This document shows, piece by piece, positions 59,101 to 64,000 of a stretch of DNA of 64,000 bases. The notes beneath the pieces are model-generated. The model ran no database searches. It was not told where the DNA came from and worked only from the letters and a program-made list of their open reading frames with translations. Location: contig NC_030677.2 of assembly GCF_000004195.4 (NCBI RefSeq), forward strand, positions 61,076,222-61,140,221, read 5' to 3'. Made by a program: the position numbers and the translations under genes. Numbering within the stretch: the stretch's first letter is position 1; every line of letters starts with the position of its first letter. The stretch comes from Xenopus tropicalis. Its lineage: Eukaryota; Chordata; Amphibia; Anura; Pipidae.

Positions 59101-62100
59101 GAGTATTTAAGTTCCTCTCCCCGTACCTGGTCTCAGACAGGCTTAATCCCCACAAGGTATATATATGGGCAGAAATGCAGAATTAGCACAAGAGCTGTGA
59201 GAGGAACATAGGCTGAGGCATAGGAAGAATGGATGCACAGCTCCCAGACATGATGGGCTTCTTGGAGAGGGGATACCTGTCAGCGAGAGGTAGGAGTCTA
59301 ATCATGCTGTTTGGGCTGAATGGCTGACGGCTCGCCTTTAGCTGGGGTAAAACTGTAAATCCATTGTTATGTATATGTAGAACTGCCCAGGTTCTTCAGG
59401 CTTAAATAACTGTTCCTTTAATCTTTAAACTATGTTTCCTGCTACCTTGAACTAAAGTCATCTCTTCTGTTAGGAACGTTATTAATAATGAGTGTATTAC
59501 ACAGGCATACATGTGTTCTGGTTAATGTCCAGTGCTGCCCAAAGAAAATCTTCCCTTTTCCTGCTGTTTTTCTGGTGTTTAATCTCCACCACTCCCACTT
59601 AACTTGTATTTGTTTGGGAAAATGGCACAATGTGAAAATTAAAAGGTCTTATTACCCACAGCTATCAAACAACAGCTAGCAAAACCAAAGCTGCTGGTAA
59701 ATTGCTACTGGGAGTTGTAGTTCCGCAAAATATCTTTGGCAATAAGTTGCTCATTACTAAGGGCCATGGCTCACTGGGAGATTATTCACCTGGCAACAAA
59801 GTGAATCGCCAGTGGGAGGGCATACGCCAGCTTCGTGCTTGAAGTTTGTTGCAGGAGAAACTTTGGGCAACTTGTAAAAACAAAGCACCACATATGCCAA
59901 CCCACTGGTGATTCACTTTATTGCTATTGGGAAGGCATTTTAGGGAGACTAGTAATCTGTGGTAGCTGAGATTTAACCGCGGGTGACTAATCTACCCTTG
60001 GGTCATGGCCCTAAATAAGGTCACTTATTCACTTTTTTCATTCTACATTCTTACAGCAAGGTTATTAATAGTAATATGCAGATAAGCAGATAGTAGGCAG
60101 TTATAGTATAGTATGGCAGCTCCTACTCGTGTCGCTATGCAGGGAATCCTCTGTTTACACAGTAAACTCTGCCTTTATACTTCACAATATAGATAAAAGA
60201 ATAAAAAGAAAATATGGTAGATATTTTTCCCTTTTGCAATCCGTATTGGGCCCTATCATGGTCCAAGTATTATTACTGGCCAGTTTCACTGCTGCTTTAT
60301 CTGGGTGGTTCTCTAGCTCTAGTAAACTTTGTACTTTTTGCTCACCCTTAGTAGGTATGGGAAAGAAATGCACTGATCATGTTTGTTGTTGAAGTTAAGA
60401 CCAGACGACCATTTTAACACTAAATTTGTTACCTCTGTTTCCCTTGTGACTTCAGGGAGAATGACCTTGCGCTGCCTAAAGGCAATCTGGTACAGCAGGC
60501 GCATCTCTCCTACTGCTTAATCATAAGTGGGTCATATACAGATTTAGAATGATCTGGTTCTTCTAGTCTGTAAGGATTAGTAGGTCTGTTGGTTAGTCTG
60601 AGTTTGTTCCCAAACTGATGGCTAAATGCACTGGGGCGGTGAACTTGTTAGATAAAATATGGGCTCACTTCTCTAGATTAACCTATTTACCTACTTCCAT
60701 TTGTCTGAAAAGCACCCTTTTGTTTTTTGAAGCTGTCTTATAAAATGTCATTGGCATCATTGCAAATTTCATACAGTAAAACATTTGAATTGTATAGGTG
60801 CTGGAAATTGCCTTGTCCTTCATACACAATGCAAATGCTTTACAGCTGGTGGTTGGCCCTGACTGCGCCACTATATTTATAGGTAGGAGAGGGGCCGGGG
60901 AGGGTGGACTATGGTACAGCAGCGGGGTCTACTGTATACATAGTTGCGCCACTGCACCAGGCAGTGTTTTGGAAGCCATGGTGGAAGGTGAATAGCAGAC
61001 GGTCAATATCTGTGATGGCAAGGCAAGAAAAATTCTTAGAATTCGTAGAATGGGTAAATTTGTTGCATACCAAAAGTTAATGTAAAGGTGATCTTCCCCT
61101 TTGATTTGTGCCAGGGAGGTTAGTAGGTTAGTTGCTGCTATGTATAGCTGGCTAGAAGTAGATTTATTAGTGTGGAGCAGATAGAGGCATAAAGTCTTAG
61201 AAGGAATCCCATTTCTAGCTAAATACTTTGTTTTAATATCCCTGCGTAATGGAAGCCAGTGGCTCCAAGGCTTGTTAGCAAGTTCTCTTTCCCTGCTTGC
61301 ATTAAGTAATACTATTAATGGTACTGCTGCAGTAGGCCCCATATGTATTATGTGATACATAGTTAAAACCAGTAAATAGCATATTAATTTTTCCATTCCA
61401 TTTCTCCTCCACAGTGTGTTCCATGGGAAACAGTACCAGCAGGCTGTATAGCGCTCTGGCCAAGACACTTAGCAGTAGTGCTGCTGTGTCCCAGCACCAG
61501 GAGTTATTGGAAACCCCTGACCATGACCAATCAGAATCTCTTGATCCCAAGGACCTTCTGGAAGAGTGCCAAGTGGCCCTGCAAGATCGGCCAGCCCGGC
61601 TCCACCGAGACCTTGTCAGCCTAAGGAATGACTCAGGCAGCCAGCCACGTTCATTTAGAGTGATGCAGTGGAACATTCTGGCACAAGGTAATAAACAGAA
61701 TGCCTCGCTGCTTTAGGTGGGAGCAGATTCATTGCTACTTAGTCACTGCACATCAATATGTGAGCTGTAGGGGACTGAAAAGATGTGGGACCAGAAATGT
61801 CAGGTACTTATTCATTGCAGGGCCCAGCAACACAAATAACAGAACAGTTAGCAGAAACCCTATCATATTTGTTTGCTGTATGGAGAAACAATTCTTCCAA
61901 TTCTCTTACTTCATTTCTGTATCTTTACTTTTTAATATGCAAGAATTGAATTGTTTGGTTTTATTCTGTCACCTGGTGGTCCTGTGTTAGATACTGTCAA
62001 GTCACATTCATACACACTCTGCATCCACTGCAACAAAACAACAACAACAAAAGTGTTTGCTATTTCCTGCATGGTGCAGCCCCTAGGTTGGTTACTGGCA

Positions 62101-63364
62101 GCTGGCATCATGCCTGTGTGCTTGTGTATGTGATATGTGACACTTACCCTGACTGAGAGAGTTGGCTGGCATGCCTACAGCACAAGATATAAGTTGCAGC
62201 AGCCAAAAGTACAGACCTGACTGTCTATTTTCTGCATTTTTTTATAGGGACTAACCAACAGCAACACAACTTTCAGGGCTGTGTAGGCAGTCTGTTGTGT
62301 GTATTTTCTGCTGCTTTAGCTCCAAAAATACAGTGCATTGCAACTCTGCTAGCCAGGCACCACAGTTTCCCATCACAGATATGTTGTGGTCTGGGAAATT
62401 ATATTAGCAAATACAAAGTTTTCCATCTGTTATCCGCTGGGACTATTAATAAACATACAGCACAAATTGCTTTATTGTACAACAAGGTGTTATTGAAATT
62501 AATTTGGACTTTCTTTTTTCCCTTTTAGCTCTTGGTGAAGGCAAAGACAACTTTATAATGTGCCCTATGGAGGCCTTAAAGTGGGAGGAAAGGAAATACT
62601 TGATCCTTGAGGAAATCTTGATGTACCAACCTGATGTATTGTGCCTGCAGGAAGTAGATCACTATTTTGACACCTTCCAGCCTATACTGAGCAGATTGGG
62701 CTACCAGTGCACTTTCTTAGCCAAACCATGGTCTCCCTGCCTTGATGTGGAACACAACAATGGACCCGATGGCTGTGCCTTGTTCTTCCTGCAGGATAGA
62801 TTTCGGCTGGTTAACAGTGCCAAAATCAGACTGTCGGCCAGAACCTTAAAAACCAACCAAGTGGCCATTGCAGAGACCTTGCAGTGTTGTGAAACTGGGA
62901 GGTTACTGTGCTTTGCTGTGACCCATTTAAAGGCACGGACAGGATGGGAGAGGTTTAGGCTGGCACAAGGTTCTGACCTTCTACACAACCTCGAATCGAT
63001 TACTGAGGGTGCCACAGTTCCATTAATTATTTGTGGAGACTTCAACGCAGAGCCTACGGAGGAAGTATACAAAAGATTTGCCTCCTCCAGCTTGAACCTA
63101 AACAGTGCTTACAAGTTACTGAGTGAAGATGGAGAATCTGAACCGCCCTACACTACATGGAAGATTCGCCCCACAGGAGAGTCATGCCACACTCTGGATT
63201 ACATCTGGTACTCCCAGCATGCATTGAGGGTAAACTCTGCTTTAGGTCTGCCAACGGAAGAGCAGATTGGGCCCAATAGGCTCCCTTCTTTTAATTATCC
63301 CTCAGATCACCTGTCGTTAGTGTGTGACTTTAGTTTTAACGAAGATCCAGCCAGATTGTTATAA
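50193..63364 (+). CDS. noct: Nocturnin, EEP-family NADP(H) 2'-phosphatase (long form)
   Basis: Nocturnin is a rhythmically expressed member of the exonuclease/endonuclease/phosphatase (CCR4-like) family. It was first described as a deadenylase and later shown to convert NADP(H) to NAD(H). Coding exons: 50193-50460, 61415-61687 and 62529-63364, giving 458 residues. Exon 1 (MYQSPASRLSSALRDVLAP) is basic, Ser/Arg/Ala-rich and lacks acidic residues early, as expected of a mitochondrial presequence; it ends in ASRT and joins VCSMG, as in human. The in-frame codon before 50193 is GTG, so the ATG was chosen. Exon 3 carries the whole catalytic fold: LQEVDHYFD with the metal-binding Glu, ARTGWERF, GDFNAEPTEE with the catalytic Asp and Asn, and PSDHLSLVCDF with the catalytic His. 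All key residues are present. Intron 1 is 11 kb and contains an alternative first exon at 59229. Confidence 0.96.
50875..51065. repeat. Interspersed repeat (GGGCCAGAACTAGGCGTAGG type)
   Basis: It starts CAGGGCCAGAACTAGGCGTA with GGCACCTGCTTAGGGCACA and ends near CGGCTTGCCTACGGCACC, a form I recognise as common interspersed sequence in frogs. The class is unknown. It lies in noct intron 1. Confidence 0.5.
51100..51260. repeat. Low-complexity TAGAGATAGATA/CTATCTA tract
   Basis: Degenerate simple sequence with self-complementary pieces such as CTCTCTCTAGCTAGAGAGAG at about 51152-51172. Confidence 0.7.
52833..53124. repeat. Palindromic MITE (GAGATTAGTCGCC family), longest copy
   Basis: The ends CGGCAGTGACACACGGGGAG and CTGTGTGTCACTGCC are inverted. 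Both arms carry the GACTAATCTCCC and ATGCCATCCCACC blocks, around a central GCAAATCTTGGCGC/GCGCCGCGATTTGC pair. It lies in noct intron 1. Confidence 0.9.
53744..54117. repeat. Palindromic MITE (AAAGGAACAGTAACAC family)
   Basis: The ends AAAGGAACAGTAACACG and TGTTACTGTTCCTTT are inverted. A central stem pairs GCAGATAACAGATAA with TTATCTGTTATCTGC. The arms of the 7256-7827 palindrome and its right flank resemble this family. Confidence 0.85.
54118..54363. repeat. Interspersed repeat (GGGGTGGTTCACCTTTAAG type)
   Basis: It directly abuts the preceding MITE and begins GGGGTGGTTCACCTTTAAG. It contains CCCTGGTTGCCAAGG and TTGAGCCCCCTTTAATAAAGG toward the end. No coding capacity. Confidence 0.6.
55905..56125. 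repeat. MITE of the GGTGGCCATACACGG family
   Basis: AAAGGTAATCATACACAGGCC on the left mirrors TAATGTATGGTCACCTT on the right. It lies in noct intron 1. Confidence 0.7.
56605..56612. promoter_or_regulatory. Palindromic E-box TCACGTGA in noct intron 1
   Basis: A perfect CACGTG core, the CLOCK/BMAL1 and USF site, lies 2.6 kb upstream of the alternative first exon and outside the repeats I could identify. Function is inferred only from nocturnin being a rhythmic gene. Confidence 0.4.
58095..58180. repeat. MITE fragment (TATCCAGAATGC family)
   Basis: GATATCCAGATTAAAG and GCATTCTGTATAACAGGTCCC followed by CATACCTG match one end of the 26776-27076 element. Confidence 0.65.
59089..59166 (+). promoter_or_regulatory. 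noct: Candidate second noct promoter: CRE-like, CRX/OTX-like and TATA sites
   Basis: In order: TGACGTGG at 59089-59096 (CRE-like), TTAATCCC at 59143-59150 (CRX/OTX homeodomain core TAATCC) and TATATATA at about 59158-59165, about 65 bp before the ATG at 59229. The spacing suits a TATA-driven start near 59190. Work on Xenopus nocturnin reports photoreceptor-specific, CREB-linked transcription (recalled, not checked). Confidence 0.65.
59229..59289 (+). CDS. noct: Alternative nocturnin first exon (short, retina-type form)
   Basis: An ATG in good context (A at -3, G at +4) opens MDAQLPDMMGFLERGYLSAR and runs to a GTAGGA donor at 59290. The exon leaves one base over, exactly the phase of the upstream first exon, so it joins exon 2 at 61415 in frame (AR-VCSMGNSTS). 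The resulting protein would have 389 residues. As I recall, the original Xenopus laevis retinal nocturnin has 388, which suggests this exon starts that form. It lacks the basic presequence of the long form, so it would probably be cytosolic. A TATA box and CRX-like site lie just upstream. Without a transcript this stays a prediction. Confidence 0.75.
59757..60014. repeat. Diverged palindromic MITE (CATGGC-ended variant)
   Basis: GGGCCATGGCTCACTGGGAG on the left mirrors GGGTCATGGCCC on the right. Inner AAGTGAATCGCCAGTGGGAG pairs with CCACTGGTGATTCACTT. It lies between the alternative first exon and exon 2 of noct. Confidence 0.8.
60182..61410. other. noct intron sequence of unclear origin, probably retroelement-derived
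   Basis: Minus-strand open frames of 60 to 179 residues span this stretch without recognisable domains. A short inverted unit (GCGCCACTA to TAGTTGCGCCACTG, about 60866-60955) is MITE-like and resembles 49366-49526. The longest frame (60929-61468) overlaps noct exon 2 and is not called as a gene. Confidence 0.35.
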
Positions 63365-64000
63365 GGGCTTTAACTATTCCCATGTTCTACTGTGATTTGT
63401 GATGTGAGCTGAAGTGTAAGGACTGCTAAAGTGGTTGTGTTAACTATACCGTGCTATATACTTGAGATTGACTTGGTGGACCTCTTCTATTTATTTAATA
63501 ATTATATATACGTTAATTTATTGAAGACTTTAGTAAGCTGCTAGGACCTAACTTAACAATAAGGACATTTGCATTGTTTTTGCCAAATATCTTACTGTAA
63601 AGGGTAAATTACCTAGTATTCTCCAGCTGAACCTTTGTATTTAATCTTTTCCTTTATCCCCTGAGATTGTACATGTTCAAACCAAATGCCTTTCTTTGCA
63701 CAATGATGCACATGTGTGTTTGTAGACACATTTCATAGTATTTATTTTTGTACATGGAACATTTTAAGTTGCTTTACGAGTATTCTATATCTATAATTCT
63801 ATATATGTATCCGTTGTGATATTGTATAAGCCAAAAGAGCCATACTATTGGGAGGGCATACTACATGTTTACAGACTGGCGAGTTTGAAGTGCAATATTT
63901 TGACTTATTTATTTTGCTATTGCAGAACTTCAGCAAAGTTTCCAGCTGTGCTATTATTGCTCCTGCATCCGGACTATTCCGCAGTACTAGGATAGTGTTA
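63365..64000 (+). other. noct: noct 3' UTR, AU-rich, continuing past the window
   Basis: No AATAAA was seen before the edge, so the 3' end is outside. The sequence has AU-rich elements, with overlapping ATTTATTTA at 63489-63497 and further ATTTATTTT-type sites near 63740 and 63908. This fits a short-lived rhythmic mRNA, although that role is inferred. Confidence 0.65.

Noticed and set aside
60929..61468. 179-codon minus-strand open frame across noct exon 2
   Set aside because: No domain is recognised and it overlaps a real coding exon on the other strand; its first part is repeat-like.

Overview
This is vertebrate nuclear DNA, most likely from a Xenopus frog: spliced genes with GT/AG introns, orthologues recognisable from the encoded protein, and a dense set of palindromic MITEs, Tc1 elements and Penelope-like retroelements of the kind that fill Xenopus introns. 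The species (tropicalis or laevis) cannot be settled from the window.

Layout. (1) Positions 1-8300, plus strand: the last seven exons of a malate synthase gene whose 5' part lies off the left edge. (2) About 8.3-15.2 kb: intergenic DNA made largely of transposons, including a decayed Tc1 relic, three palindromic MITEs and a nearly complete Tc1-like element (11755-13374) whose transposase is broken by one lesion. (3) 15.2-39.7 kb, minus strand: complete naa15, the NatA auxiliary subunit, 20 coding exons and 864 codons plus stop. (4) 39.66-40.15 kb: a short GC-rich bidirectional promoter shared with ndufc1. (5) 40.1-46.5 kb, plus strand: ndufc1, a complex I subunit of 69 residues; its second intron holds an inverted pair of Penelope-like element fragments ending 56 bp before the last coding exon. 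(6) 46.5-50.2 kb: intergenic, repeats only. (7) 50.2-64 kb, plus strand: nocturnin (noct), with a long mammal-like first exon at 50193 and an apparent second promoter and first exon at 59229, next to TATA, CRX/OTX-like and CRE-like sites.

The genes do not form one pathway. They are a conserved neighbourhood (naa15-ndufc1-noct, also neighbours in mammals) with malate synthase on the naa15 side. naa15 and ndufc1 are housekeeping genes driven from one divergent promoter. noct is a rhythmic NADP(H) phosphatase/EEP-family gene with two probable start sites. Malate synthase is the second enzyme of the glyoxylate shunt, which placental mammals have lost.

The most interesting signals are the alternative nocturnin first exon and its photoreceptor-like promoter; the reordered head-to-head Penelope element with a single flanking 14-bp direct repeat and hammerhead-like motifs at both 3' ends; the lack of a canonical peroxisomal tag on malate synthase; and several very long DNA palindromes. 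All exon coordinates were read by eye from splice sites and reading frame and were not computed.
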